The notes under the pieces are model-generated. The model was not told the DNA's origin. It saw only the letters and a program-made list of their open reading frames with translations, and ran no database searches. This document shows, one piece after another, positions 50,801-62,312 of a DNA stretch of 64,000 nucleotides (position 1 is the stretch's first letter; each line of letters starts with the position of its first letter). A program made the translations under genes and the position numbers. This DNA is from Heligmosomoides polygyrus polygyrus. Taxonomy: Eukaryota > Nematoda > Chromadorea > Rhabditida > Heligmosomidae. The stretch spans positions 19,909,706-19,973,705 of the forward strand of contig OX377204.1 in the NCBI GenBank assembly GCA_947396885.1, read 5' to 3'.

Positions 50801-52848
50801 GATTCACTGGTCGTGTTCGCATGCGCCGCTGGACGGCGGTCTCTCCATCCCTCCTGCGACTACGGCATGCTGCGGGTGGCACTCCTCCAACGAGTGGCGG
50901 GCGGCAAAACTACTGGAGGTATGGGGAATCGAACCCCAGACTTCTCGCATGCAAAGCGAGCGCTCTACCCCTGAGCTATTCCCCCACACAACTCCCGATT
51001 CACTGGTCGTGTTCGCATGCGCCGCTGGACGGCGGTCTCTCCATCCCTCCTGCGACTACAGCATGCTGCGGGTGGCACTCCTCCAACGAGTGGCGGGCGG
51101 CAAAACTACTGGAGGTATGGGGAATCGAACCCCAGACTTCTCGCATGCAAAGCGAGCGCTCTACCCCTGAGCTATACCCCCACACGACTCCCGATTCACT
51201 GGTCGTGTTCGCATGCGCCGCTGCACGGCGGTCTCTCCATCCCTCCTGCGACTACAGCATGCTGCGGGTGGCACTCCTCCAACGAGTGGCGGGCGGCAAA
51301 ACTACTGGAGGTATGGGGAATCGAACCCCAGACTTCTCGCATGCAAAGCGAGCGCTCTACCCCTGAGCTATACCCCCACACGACTCCCGATTCACTGGTC
51401 GTGTTCGCATGCGCCGCTGCACGGCGGTCTCTCCATCCCTCCTGCGACTACGGCATGCTGCGGGTGGCACTCCTCCAACGAGTGGCGGACGGCAAAACTA
51501 CTGGAGGTATGGGGAATCGAACCCCAGACTTCTCGCATGCAAAGCGAGCGCTCTACCCCTGAGCTATACCCTCACACGACTCCCGATTCACTGGTCGTGT
51601 TCGCATGCGCCGCTGGACGGCGGTCTCTCCATACCTCCTGCGACTACGGCATGCTGCGGGTGGCACTCCTCCAACGAGTGGCGGGCGGCAAAACTACTGG
51701 AGGTATGGGGAATCGAACCCCAGACTTCTCGCATGCAAAGCGAGCGCTCTACCCCTGAGCTATACCCTCACACGACTCCCGATTCACTGGTCGTGTTCGC
51801 ATGCGCCGCTGCACGGCGGTCTCTCCATCCCTCCTGCGACTACGGCATGCTGCGGGTGGCACTCCTCCAACGAGTGGCGGACGGCAAAACTACTGGAGGT
51901 ATGGGGAATCGAACCCCAGACTTCTCGCATGCAAAGCGAGCGCTCTACCCCTGAGCTATACCCTCACACGACTCCCGATTCACTGGTCGTGTTCGCATGC
52001 GCCGCTGGACGGCGGTCTCTCCATACCTCCTGCGACTACGGCATGCTGCGGGTGGCACTCCTCCAACGAGTGGCGGACGGCAAAACTACTGGAGGTATGG
52101 GGAATCGAACCCCAGACTTCTCGCATGCAAAGCGAGCGCTCTACCCCTGAGCTATACCCCCACACGACCCCCGATTCACTGGTCGTGTTCGCATGCGCCG
52201 CTGGACGGCGGTCTCTCCATCCCTCCTGCGACTACGGCATGCTGCGGGTGGCACTCCTCCAACGAGTGGCGGGCGGCAAAACTACTGGAGGTATGGGGAA
52301 TCGAACCCCAGACTTCTCGCATGCAAAGCGAGCGCTCTACCCCTGAGCTATACCCCCACACGACTCCCGATTCACTGGTCGTGTTCGCATGCGCCGCTGG
52401 ACGGCGGTCTCTCCATCCCTCCTGCGACTACGGCATGCTGCGGGTGGCACTCCTCCAACGAGTGGCGGGCGGCAAAACTACTGGAGGTATGGGGAATCGA
52501 ACCCCAGACTTCTCGCATGCAAAGCGAGCGCTCTACCCCTGAGCTATACCCCCACACGACTCCCGATTCACTGGTCGTGTTCGCATGCGCCGCTGGACGG
52601 CGGTCCCTCCATCCCTCCTGCGACTACGGCATGCTGCGGGTGGCACTCCTCCAACGAGTGGCGGGCGGCAAAACTACTGGAGGTATGGGGAATCGAACCC
52701 CAGACTTCTCGCATGCAAAGCGAGCGCTCTACCCCTGAGCTATACCCCCACACGACTCCCGATTCACTGGTCGTGTTCGCATGCGCCGCTGGACGGCGGT
52801 CCCTCCATCCCTCCTGCGACTACGGCATGCTGCGGGTGGCACAACTAC

Positions 52849-52920
52849 TGGAGGTATGGGGAATCGAACCCCAGACTTCTCGCATGCAAAGCGAGCGCTC
52901 TACCCCTGAGCTATACCCCC
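52849..52920 (-). tRNA. tRNA-Ala(UGC) without its own terminator (copy 246)
   Basis: The gene is consensus, but a 25-bp deletion in the spacer on its 3' side removes most of the AAAA tract on the plus strand (GTGGCACAACTACTGG at about 52836-52851), so only TT remains after the gene. No TTTT occurs in the remaining 99-bp spacer. Pol III would be expected to read on through the next gene (copy 245, 52678-52749) and stop at its terminator at 52670-52673, giving a two-tRNA precursor. Confidence 0.85.
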
Positions 52921-54612
52921 ACACGACTCCCGATCCACTGGTCGTGTTCGCATGCGCCGCTGGACGGCGGTCTCTCCATACGTCCTGCGACTACGGCATG
53001 CTGCGGGTGGCACTCCTCCAACAAGTGGCGGGCGGCAAAACTACTGGAGGTATGGGGAATCGAACCCCAGACTTCTCGCATGCAAAGCGAGCGCTCTACC
53101 CCTGAGCTATACCCCCACACGACTCCCGATTCACTGGTCGTGTTCGCATGCGCCGCTGGACGGCGGTCTCTCCATACGTCCTGCGACTACGGCATGCTGC
53201 GGGTGGCACTCCTCCAACAAGTGGCGGGCGGCAAAACTACTGGAGGTATGGGGAATCGAACCCCAGACTTCTCGCATGCAAAGCGAGCGCTCTACCCCTG
53301 AGCTATTCCCCCACACAACTCCCGATTCACTGGTCGTGTTCGCATGCGCCGCTGGACGGCGGTCTCTCCATCCCTCCTGCGACTACGGCATGCTGCGGGT
53401 GGCACTCCTCCAACGAGTGGCGGGCGGCAAAACTACTGGAGGTATGGGGAATCGAACCCCAGACTTCTCGCATGCAAAGCGAGCGCTCTACCCCTGAGCT
53501 ATACCCCCACACGACTCCCGATTCACTGGTCGTGTTCGCATGCGCCGCTGCACGGCGGTCTCTCCATCCCTCCTGCGACTACGGCATGCTGCGGGTGGCA
53601 CTCCTCCAACGAGTGGCGGGCGGCAAAACTACTGGAGGTATGGGGAATCGAACCCCAGACTTCTCGCATGCAAAGCGAGCGCTCTACCCCTGAGCTATAC
53701 CCCCACACGACTCCCGATTCACTGGTCGTGTTCGCATGCGCCGCTGGACGGCGGTCTCTCCATACCTCCTGCGACTACGGCATGATGCGGGTGGCACTCC
53801 TCCAACGAGTGGCGGGCGGCAAAACTACTGGAGGTATGGGGAATCGAACCCCAGACTTCTCGCATGCAAAGCGAGCGCTCTACCCCTGAGCTATACCCTC
53901 ACACGACTCCCGATTCACTGGTCGTGTTCGCATGCGCCGCTGGACGGCGGTCTCTCCATCCCTCCTGCGACTACGGCATGCTGCGGGTGGCACTCCTCCA
54001 ACGAGTGGCGGGCGGCAAAACTACTGGAGGTATGGGGAATCGAACCCCAGACTTCTCGCATGCAAAGCGAGCGCTCTACCCCTGAGCTATACCCCCACAC
54101 GACTCCCGATTCACTGGTCGTGTTCGCATGCGCCGCTGGACGGCGGTCTCTCCATACCTCCTGCGACTACGGCATGATGCGGGTGGCACTCCTCCAACGA
54201 GTGGCGGGCGGCAAAACTACTGGAGGTATGGGGAATCGAACCCCAGACTTCTCGCATGCAAAGCGAGCGCTCTACCCCTGAGCTATACCCCCACACGACT
54301 CCCGATTCACTGGTCGTGTTCGCATGCGCCGCTGCACGGCGGTCTCTCCATCCCTCCTGCGACTACGGCATGCTGCGGGTGGCACTCCTCCAACGAGTGG
54401 CGGGCGGCAAAACTACTGGAGGTATGGGGAATCGAACCCCAGACTTCTCGCATGCAAAGCGAGCGCTCTACCCCTGAGCTATACCCCCACACGACTCCCG
54501 ATTCACTGGTCGTGTTCGCATGCGCCGCTGCACGGCGGTCTCTCCATCCCTCCTGCGACTACGGCATGCTGCGGGTGGCACTCCTCCAACGAGTGGCGGA
54601 CGGCAAAACTAC

Positions 54613-54684
54613 TGGAGGTATGGGGAATCGAACCCCAGACTTCTCGCATGCAAAGCGAGCGGTCTACCCCTGAGCTATACCCCC
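54613..54684 (-). tRNA. tRNA-Ala(UGC) with D-stem mismatch (copy 255)
   Basis: The 3' D-stem strand reads GACC instead of GAGC, so C11 faces C24. It is a single copy. Anticodon, acceptor and B box are normal. Confidence 0.72.
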
Positions 54685-55396
54685 ACACGACTCCCGATTC
54701 ACTGGTCGTGTTCGCATGCGCCGCTGCACGGCGGTCTCTCCATCCCTCCTGCGACTACGGCATGCTGCGGGTGGCACTCCTCCAACGAGTGGCGGGCGGC
54801 AAAACTACTGGAGGTATGGGGAATCGAACCCCAGACTTCTCGCATGCAAAGCGAGCGCTCTACCCCTGAGCTATACCCTCACACGACTCCCGATTCACTG
54901 GTCGTGTTCGCATGCGCCGCTGGACGGCGGTCTCTCCATCCCTCCTGCGACTACGGCATGCTGCGGGTGGCACTCCTCCAACGAGTGGCGGGCGGCAAAA
55001 CTACTGGAGGTATGGGGAATCGAACCCCAGACTTCTCGCATGCAAAGCGAGCGCTCTACCCCTGAGCTATACCCTCACACGACTCCCGATTCACTGGTCG
55101 TGTTCGCATGCGCCGCTGCACGGCGGTCTCTCCATCCCTCCTGCGACTACGGCATGCTGCGGGTGGCACTCCTCCAACGAGTGGCGGACGGCAAAACTAC
55201 TGGAGGTATGGGGAATCGAACCCCAGACTTCTCGCATGCAAAGCGAGCGCTCTACCCCTGAGCTATACCCCCACACGACTCCCGATTCACTGGTCGTGTT
55301 CGCATGCGCCGCTGCACGGCGGTCTCTCCATCCCTCCTGCGACTACGGCATGCTGCGGGTGGCACTCCTCCAACGAGTGGCGGGCGGCAAAACTAC

Positions 55397-55468
55397 TGGA
55401 GGCATGGGGAATCGAACCCCAGACTTCTCGCATGCAAAGCGAGCGCTCTACCCCTGAGCTATACCCCC
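55397..55468 (-). tRNA. tRNA-Ala(UGC) with A67G (copy 259)
   Basis: The acceptor 3' strand reads TGCCTCC instead of TACCTCC, changing pair 6-67 from U-A to a U.G wobble. It is probably still functional. It is a single copy. Confidence 0.75.
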
Positions 55469-56572
55469 ACACGACTCCCGATTCACTGGTCGTGTTCGCA
55501 TGCGCCGCTGGACGGCGGTCTCTCCATCCCTCCTGCGACTACGGCATGCTGCGGGTGGCACTCCTCCAACGAGTGGCGGGCGGCAAAACTACTGGAGGTA
55601 TGGGGAATCGAACCCCAGACTTCTCGCATGCAAAGCGAGCGCTCTACCCCTGAGCTATACCCCCACACGACTCCCGATTCACTGGTCGTGTTCGCATGCG
55701 CCGCTGGACGGCGGTCTCTCCATACCTCCTGCGACTACGGCATGATGCGGGTGGCACTCCTCCAACGAGTGGTGGGCGGCAAAACTACTGGAGGTATGGG
55801 GAATCGAACCCCAGACTTCTCGCATGCAAAGCGAGCGCTCTACCCCTGAGCTATACCCCCACACGACTCCCGATTCACTGGTCGTGTTCGCATGCGCCGC
55901 TGGACGGCGGTCTCTCCATCCCTCCTGCGACTACGGCATGCTGCGGGTGGCACTCCTCCAACGAGTGGCGGGCGGCAAAACTACTGGAGGTATGGGGAAT
56001 CGAACCCCAGACTTCTCGCATGCAAAGCGAGCGCTCTACCCCTGAGCTATACCCCCACACGACTCCCGATTCACTGGTCGTGTTCGCATGCGCCGCTGGA
56101 CGGCGGTCTCTCCATCCCTCCTGCGACTACGGCATGCTGCGGGTGGCACTCCTCCAACGAGTGGCGGGCGGCAAAACTACTGGAGGTATGGGGAATCGAA
56201 CCCCAGACTTCTCGCATGCAAAGCGAGCGCTCTACCCCTGAGCTATACCCCCACACGACTCCCGATTCACTGGTCGTGTTCGCATGCGCCGCTGGACGGC
56301 GGTCTCTCCATCCCTCCTGCGACTACGGCATGCTGCGGGTGGCACTCCTCCAACGAGTGGCGGGCGGCAAAACTACTGGAGGTATGGGGAATCGAACCCC
56401 AGACTTCTCGCATGCAAAGCGAGCGCTCTACCCCTGAGCTATACCCCCACACGACTCCCGATTCACTGGTCGTGTTCGCATGCGCCGCTGGACGGCGGTC
56501 TCTCCATCCCTCCTGCGACTACGGCATGCTGCGGGTGGCACTCCTCCAACGAGTGGCGGGCGGCAAAACTAC

Positions 56573-56643
56573 TGGAGGTATGGGGAATCGAATCCCAGAC
56601 TTCTCGCATGCAAAGCGAGCGCTCTACCCCTGAGCTATACCCC
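56573..56643 (-). pseudogene. 71-nt tRNA-Ala copy: 5' G lost and T-arm G53A (copy 265)
   Basis: The 5' run has four G residues instead of five, so base 1 no longer pairs with C72. The T arm reads TGGGATTCGATT, replacing the invariant G53 of the G53-C61 pair and spoiling the B box (GATTCGATTCC). The same double change is in copy 268 (57160-57230), 587 bp away, so a 3-unit segment was duplicated. Five further copies have the shortened 5' end: starts 57551, 58138, 58333, 58724 and 58919. Three of these (57551, 58138, 58333) also carry C69U, placing a second G.U pair beside G3.U70. Confidence 0.72.
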
Positions 56644-57745
56644 ACACGACTCCCGATTCACTGGTCGTGTTCGCATGCGCCGCTGGACGGCGGTCTCTCC
56701 ACCCCTCCTGCGACTACGGCATGCTGCGGGTGGCACTCCTCCAACGAGTGGCGGGCGGCAAAACTACTGGAGGTATGGGGAATCGAACCCCAGACTTCTC
56801 GCATGCAAAGCGAGCGCTCTACCCCTGAGCTATACCCCCACACGGCTCCCGATTCACTGGTCGTGTTCGCATGCGCCGCTGGACGGCGGTCTCTCCATCC
56901 CTCCTGCGACTACGGCATGCTGCGGGTGGCACTCCTCCAACGAGTGGCGGGCGGCAAAACTACTGGAGGTATGGGGAATCGAACCCCAGACTTCTCGCAT
57001 GCAAAGCGAGCGCTCTACCCCTGAGCTATACCCCCACACGGCTCCCGATTCACTGGTCGTGTTCGCATGCGCCGCTGGACGGCGGTCTCTCCATCCCTCC
57101 TGCGACTACGGCATGCTGCGGGTGGCACTCCTCCAACGAGTGGCGGGCGGCAAAACTACTGGAGGTATGGGGAATCGAATCCCAGACTTCTCGCATGCAA
57201 AGCGAGCGCTCTACCCCTGAGCTATACCCCACACGACTCCCGATTCACTGGTCGTGTTCGCATGCGCCGCTGGACGGCGGTCTCTCCACCCCTCCTGCGA
57301 CTACGGCATGCTGCGGGTGGCACTCCTCCAACGAGTGGCGGGCGGCAAAACTACTGGAGGTATGGGGAATCGAACCCCAGACTTCTCGCATGCAAAGCGA
57401 GCGCTCTACCCCTGAGCTATACCCCCACACGGCTCCCGATTCACTGGTCGTGTTCGCATGCGCCGCTGGACGGCGGTCTCTCCATCCCTCCTGCGACTAC
57501 GGCATGCTGCGGGTGGCACTCCTCCAACGAGTGGCGGGCGGCAAAACTACTGGAAGTATGGGGAATCGAACCCCAGACTTCTCGCATGCAAAGCGAGCGC
57601 TCTACCCCTGAGCTATACCCCACACGACTCCCGATTCACTGGTCGTGTTCGCATGCGCCGCTGGACGGCGGTCTCTCCATCCCTCCTGCGACTACGGCAT
57701 GCTGCGGGTGGCACTCCTCCAACGAGTGGCGGGCGGCAAAGCTAC

Positions 57746-57817
57746 TGGAGGTATGGGGAATCGAACCCCAGACTTCTCGCATGCAAAGCGAGCCCTCTAC
57801 CCCTGAGCTATACCCCC
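57746..57817 (-). pseudogene. tRNA-Ala copy with D-stem mismatch and weakened terminator (copies 271 and 275)
   Basis: The D stem reads GAGG instead of GAGC, so G10 faces G25. The tract after the gene is GTAGCTTTG, leaving only TTT, a poor pol III stop. The partner with both changes is at 58528-58599. Each is followed on the right by a copy with C40A in the anticodon stem (57942-58013 and 58724-58794). The region 56573-58989 is the most damaged part of the array. Confidence 0.7.
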
Positions 57818-60800
57818 ACACGACTCCCGATTCACTGGTCGTGTTCGCATGCGCCGCTGGACGGCGGTCTCTCCATACCTCCTGCGACTACGGCATGCTG
57901 CGGGTGGCACTCCTCCAACGAGTGGCGGGCGGCAAAACTACTGGAGGTATGGGGAATCGAACCCCAGACTTCTCTCATGCAAAGCGAGCGCTCTACCCCT
58001 GAGCTATACCCCCACACGACTCCCGATTCACTGGTCGTGTTCGCATGCGCCGCTGGACGGCGGTCTCTCCATCCCTCCTGCGACTACGGCATGCTGCGGG
58101 TGGCACTCCTCCAACGAGTGGCGGGCGGCAAAACTACTGGAAGTATGGGGAATCGAACCCCAGACTTCTCGCATGCAAAGCGAGCGCTCTACCCCTGAGC
58201 TATACCCCACACGACTCCCGATTCACTGGTCGTGTTCGCATGCGCCGCTGGACGGCGGTCTCTCCATCCCTCCTGCGACTACGGCATGCTGCGGGTGGCA
58301 CTCCTCCAACGAGTGGCGGGCGGCAAAACTACTGGAAGTATGGGGAATCGAACCCCAGACTTCTCGCATGCAAAGCGAGCGCTCTACCCCTGAGCTATAC
58401 CCCACACGACTCCCGATTCACTGGTCGTGTTCGCATGCGCCGCTGGACGGCGGTCTCTCCATCCCTCCTGCGACTACGGCATGCTGCGGGTGGCACTCCT
58501 CCAACGAGTGGCGGGCGGCAAAGCTACTGGAGGTATGGGGAATCGAACCCCAGACTTCTCGCATGCAAAGCGAGCCCTCTACCCCTGAGCTATACCCCCA
58601 CACGACTCCCGATTCACTGGTCGTGTTCGCATGCGCCGCTGGACGGCGGTCTCTCCATACCTCCTGCGACTACGGCATGCTGCGGGTGGCACTCCTCCAA
58701 CGAGTGGCGGGCGGCAAAACTACTGGAGGTATGGGGAATCGAACCCCAGACTTCTCTCATGCAAAGCGAGCGCTCTACCCCTGAGCTATACCCCACACGA
58801 CTCCCGATTCACTGGTCGTGTTCGCATGCGCCGCTGGACGGCGGTCTCTCCATCCCTCCTGCGACTACGGCATGCTGCGGGTGGCACTCCTCCAACGAGT
58901 GGCCGGCGGCAAAACTACTGGAGGTATGGGGAATCGAACCCCAGACTTCTCGCATGCAAAGCGAGCGCTCTACCCCTGAGCTATACCCCACACGACTCCC
59001 GATTCACTGGTCGTGTTCGCATGCGCCGCTGGACGGCGGTCTCTCCATCCCTCCTGCGACTACGGCATGCTGCGGGTGGCACTCCTCCAACGAGTGGCCG
59101 GCGGCAAAACTACTGGAGGTATGGGGAATCGAACCCCAGACTTCTCGCATGCAAAGCGAGCGCTCTACCCCTGAGCTATACCCCCACACGACTCCCGATT
59201 CACTGGTCGTGTTCGCATGCGCCGCTGGACGGCGGTCTCTCCATCCCTCCTGCGACTACGGCATGCTGCGGGAGGCACTCCTCCAACGAGTGGCGGGCGG
59301 CAAAACTACTGGAGGTATGGGGAATCGAACCCCAGACTTCTCGCATGCAAAGCGAGCGCTCTACCCCTGAGCTATACCCCCACACGACTCCCGATTCACT
59401 GGTCGTGTTCGCATGCGCCGCTGGACGGCGGTCTCTCCATCCCTCCTGCGACTACGGCATGCTGCGGGTGGCACTCCTCCAACGAGTGGCCGGCGGCAAA
59501 ACTACTGGAGGTATGGGGAATCGAACCCCAGACTTCTCGCATGCAAAGCGAGCGCTCTACCCCTGAGCTATACCCCCACACGACTCCCGATTCACTGGTC
59601 GTGTTCGCATGCGCCGCTGGACGGCGGTCTCTCCATCCCTCCTGCGACTACGGCATGCTGCGGGTGGCACTCCTCCAACGAGTGGCCGGCGGCAAAACTA
59701 CTGGAGGTATGGGGAATCGAACCCCAGACTTCTCGCATGCAAAGCGAGCGCTCTACCCCTGAGCTATACCCCCACACGACTCCCGATTCACTGGTCGTGT
59801 TCGCATGCGCCGCTGGACGGCGGTCTCTCCATCCCTCCTGCGACTACGGCATGCTGCGGGTGGCACTCCTCCAACGAGTGGCGGGCGGCAAAACTACTGG
59901 AGGTATGGGGAATCGAACCCCAGACTTCTCGCATGCAAAGCGAGCGCTCTACCCCTGAGCTATACCCCCACACGACTCCCGATTCACTGGTCGTGTTCGC
60001 ATGCGCCGCTGGACGGCGGTCTCTCCATCCCTCCTGCGACTACGGCATGCTGCGGGTGGCACTCCTCCAACGAGTGGCCGGCGGCAAAACTACTGGAGGT
60101 ATGGGGAATCGAACCCCAGACTTCTCGCATGCAAAGCGAGCGCTCTACCCCTGAGCTATACCCCCACACGACTCCCGATTCACTGGTCGTGTTCGCATGC
60201 GCCGCTGGACGGCGGTCTCTCCATCCCTCCTGCGACTACGGCATGCTGCGGGTGGCACTCCTCCAACGAGTGGCGGGCGGCAAAACTACTGGAGGTATGG
60301 GGAATCGAACCCCAGACTTCTCGCATGCAAAGCGAGCGCTCTACCCCTGAGCTATACCCCCACACGACTCCCGATTCACTGGTCGTGTTCGCATGCGCCG
60401 CTGCACGGCGGTCTCTCCATCCCTCCTGCGACTACAGCATGCTGCGGGTGGCACTCCTCCAACGAGTGGCGGGCGGCAAAACTACTGGAGGTATGGGGAA
60501 TCGAACCCCAGACTTCTCGCATGCAAAGCGAGCGCTCTACCCCTGAGCTATACCCTCACACGGCTCCCGATTCACTGGTCGTGTTCGCATGCGCCGCTGG
60601 ACGGCGGTCTCTCCATACCTCCTGCGACTACGGCATGCTGCGGGTGGCACTCCTCCAACGAGTGGCGGGCGGCAAAACTACTGGAGGTATGGGGAATCGA
60701 ACCCCAGACTTCTCGCATGCAAAGCGAGCGCTCTACCCCTGAGCTATACCCTCACACGACTCCCGATTCACTGGTCGTGTTCGCATGCGCCGCTGCACGG

Positions 60801-60877
60801 CGGTCTCTCCATCCCTCCTGCGACTACGGCATGCTGCGGGTGGCACTCCTCCAACGAGTGGCGGGCGGCAAAACTAC

Positions 60878-60949
60878 TGGAGGTATGGGGAATCGAACCC
60901 CAGACTTCTCGCATGCAAAGCGAGCGCTCTACCCCTGAGCTATACCCTC
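60878..60949 (-). tRNA. last tRNA-Ala(UGC) gene of the array (copy 287), G2A variant
   Basis: This is the rightmost complete gene. It and its two neighbours (starts 60486 and 60682) all carry G2A. Right of it is a partial spacer to about 60986. Weaker similarity to the unit (TGCTAGAGGG...ACTCTCCA against CGCTGGACGG...TCTCTCCA) may extend to about 61008, suggesting that this end is an old, decayed edge and not a sharp insertion point. Confidence 0.85.
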
Positions 60950-60986
60950 ACACGACTCCCGATTCACTGGTCGTGTTCGCATGCGC

Positions 60987-62312
60987 TGCTAGAGGGATAC
61001 TCTCCACATAAAGCCCATTGTGGGAAACCGCTCTCTGCTCTGGAGCGCACTGTGGACCATTTTTTGAAGCGCTCGCTCGGTAGTCCTTCCCATTAACTGT
61101 TTGGATGGTTAATACGCGGTTCTGCCACTTGCTCGTTATGTCTATAATCCTCCACAGATTATCGGGTCCCGCATATCCGCACCACATTCTATCCCCTCCG
61201 TTTTAAAGTTCGTTCACCCACCTTTGTACGCTGCTCTGTTTCCCAGTAACCACTGCACTAAACTACGTTTGTTGGTCTTGTTGTCGTCGTTTTGCTTCTG
61301 CGCTTGACTTTTGGCTAAGTAAATGAAAATTTTTCGAAAATACTAGCTGAATATTTCGAATCAGGTGCAGCTCTGTCGTATTATCCTGCATCTTCAAATC
61401 TTCACATTTTCACATCAGTCCGCTCCTTCTTTTTTCTCACCATACAGCGTTCTTTTGCTTGCTTCGGCTAGTTTTAGCGTCGCTTCTCAACACACCACCG
61501 TCTGCTTTCTTTAACTTGTCACTTATGCTCCGCGTTGTCGCTCATATTACTGGAGTTTCAGGTACATCGCTTCTGGTTAACTCGCGTTACCAGAGAAGCC
61601 GCGCGTGATTTGTTCTATTTATGCTCAAATAATGTAAGTTGAAGATGTTATTAAAATTTCTTGTTCTGCTGTTGCCGTCATCCCTGAGAGGATGATGTTG
61701 GGGTCAGTTCCTAGGTGACTTCGTTAAGTATTGATAGCATGCTGTCTCGCCAAAAATTTCCCTAGCTCCGCTTAATTAGGCCAACTATCGTCGATATATT
61801 TAATCTACCAGTTAGTAGGTAGGCTTATGATCAAAGCAATTTATAGAGTACCGTATGATGACTATTGAAGGACAACTGTTACGACCGATAAACCCGTTGT
61901 TGAAATTAAGCACTACTTGCGCGGAAACTATTGAAAACAAGATTGGCATGATGGACTTGATGCTAAGTGGAATTGGGCTTCACTTAATGCTTGTAGGAAG
62001 TCTTCGTTTTTCTCCTGCTTTAAATTGTTGTGAGCTCCCGCAAATATATCAGGAATCGTGAGAGGAGTAAACGTTTTACATCTCCGCCCCACTTTTTAGC
62101 TTAGTGGTTACCTTTGTAAAGTGATTGGAGCCCATTTCTTGTCTTCCCTCTATGGTCGAAGGTGCTGTACTGGTACAGTAGACGAAATAAAGTATACGAT
62201 TAGACAATGAAACAAAGCAACGTGAAAGCGGAGAACATGAAATTGCAATTTGCCTTCTTCAGATAAGTTCGTTTCGCCACCTACCTCCAGACGTGCTCTT
62301 TTTGTAATACCT
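60987..62312. other. right flank of the array, nothing recognised
   Basis: About 1.3 kb of AT-rich sequence without a supported exon or RNA gene. A 68-codon frame at 61855-62061 has no recognisable motif and no splice context. A small perfect palindrome, CTGTAC-TG-GTACAG, lies near 62164-62177. No tRNA, transposon end or tandem repeat was found here. Confidence 0.45.

Larger units (their letters stand above)
4731..60986 (-). repeat. 56.3-kb tandem array of 287 tRNA-Ala(UGC) genes, 196-bp unit
   Basis: Each unit is a 124-bp spacer plus a 72-nt tRNA gene, all in the same orientation and without any foreign insertion. Gene n (counted from the left) starts at 4849+196(n-1)+k on the plus strand and is normally 72 nt. 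The offset k is 0 for n=1-128; +1 for 129-158; +5 for 159-206; +6 for 207-220; +5 for 221-245; -20 for 246-265; -21 for 266-268; -22 for 269-270; -23 for 271-273; -24 for 274; -25 for 275-276; -26 for 277; -27 for 278-287. I checked these offsets against the sequence at each change. The sum (286 x 196 - 27 = 56,029) matches the distance between the first and last gene exactly. Spacer variants (TTTCTCCATACC, TCTCTCCATCCC, TCCCTCCATCCC, TCTCTCCATACG and others) serve as markers for block duplications. The unit length is close to a nucleosome repeat, which may be coincidence. Confidence 0.98.

Noticed and set aside
58045..59370. A 441-codon open frame (and similar 311-377-codon frames at 26708-27841 and 57067-58784)
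   Set aside because: These arise where one-base deletions make 195-bp units (divisible by 3) or where a base change removes the usual stop. The translation is only the repeat unit.
4952..60938. Scores of overlapping 61-, 73- and 181-codon open frames on both strands in the array
   Set aside because: They recur at exactly the 196-bp period, run through the tRNA genes, and are different frames of the same text. Because 196 is not a multiple of 3, each frame crosses units until it meets the same stop. There is no independent coding signal.
4731..60986. CRISPR-like array
   Set aside because: Unit and spacer are both repeated, there are no unique spacers, the period is 196 bp, and the repeated element is a cloverleaf tRNA in a eukaryotic context.
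4731..60986. 5S rRNA or other ncRNA repeat in the spacer
   Set aside because: The 124-bp spacer has no 5S-like internal control region, no A/B box pair of its own and no snRNA signature.
4731..60986. Pure assembly artefact
   Set aside because: The units differ by many ordered variants and several unique indels, which does not look like simple looped duplication. The 37-unit block, however, could still be duplicated by the assembler, and this is recorded as a finding.
61855..62061. 68-codon plus-strand frame
   Set aside because: No motif, no nearby splice signals and a length expected by chance.
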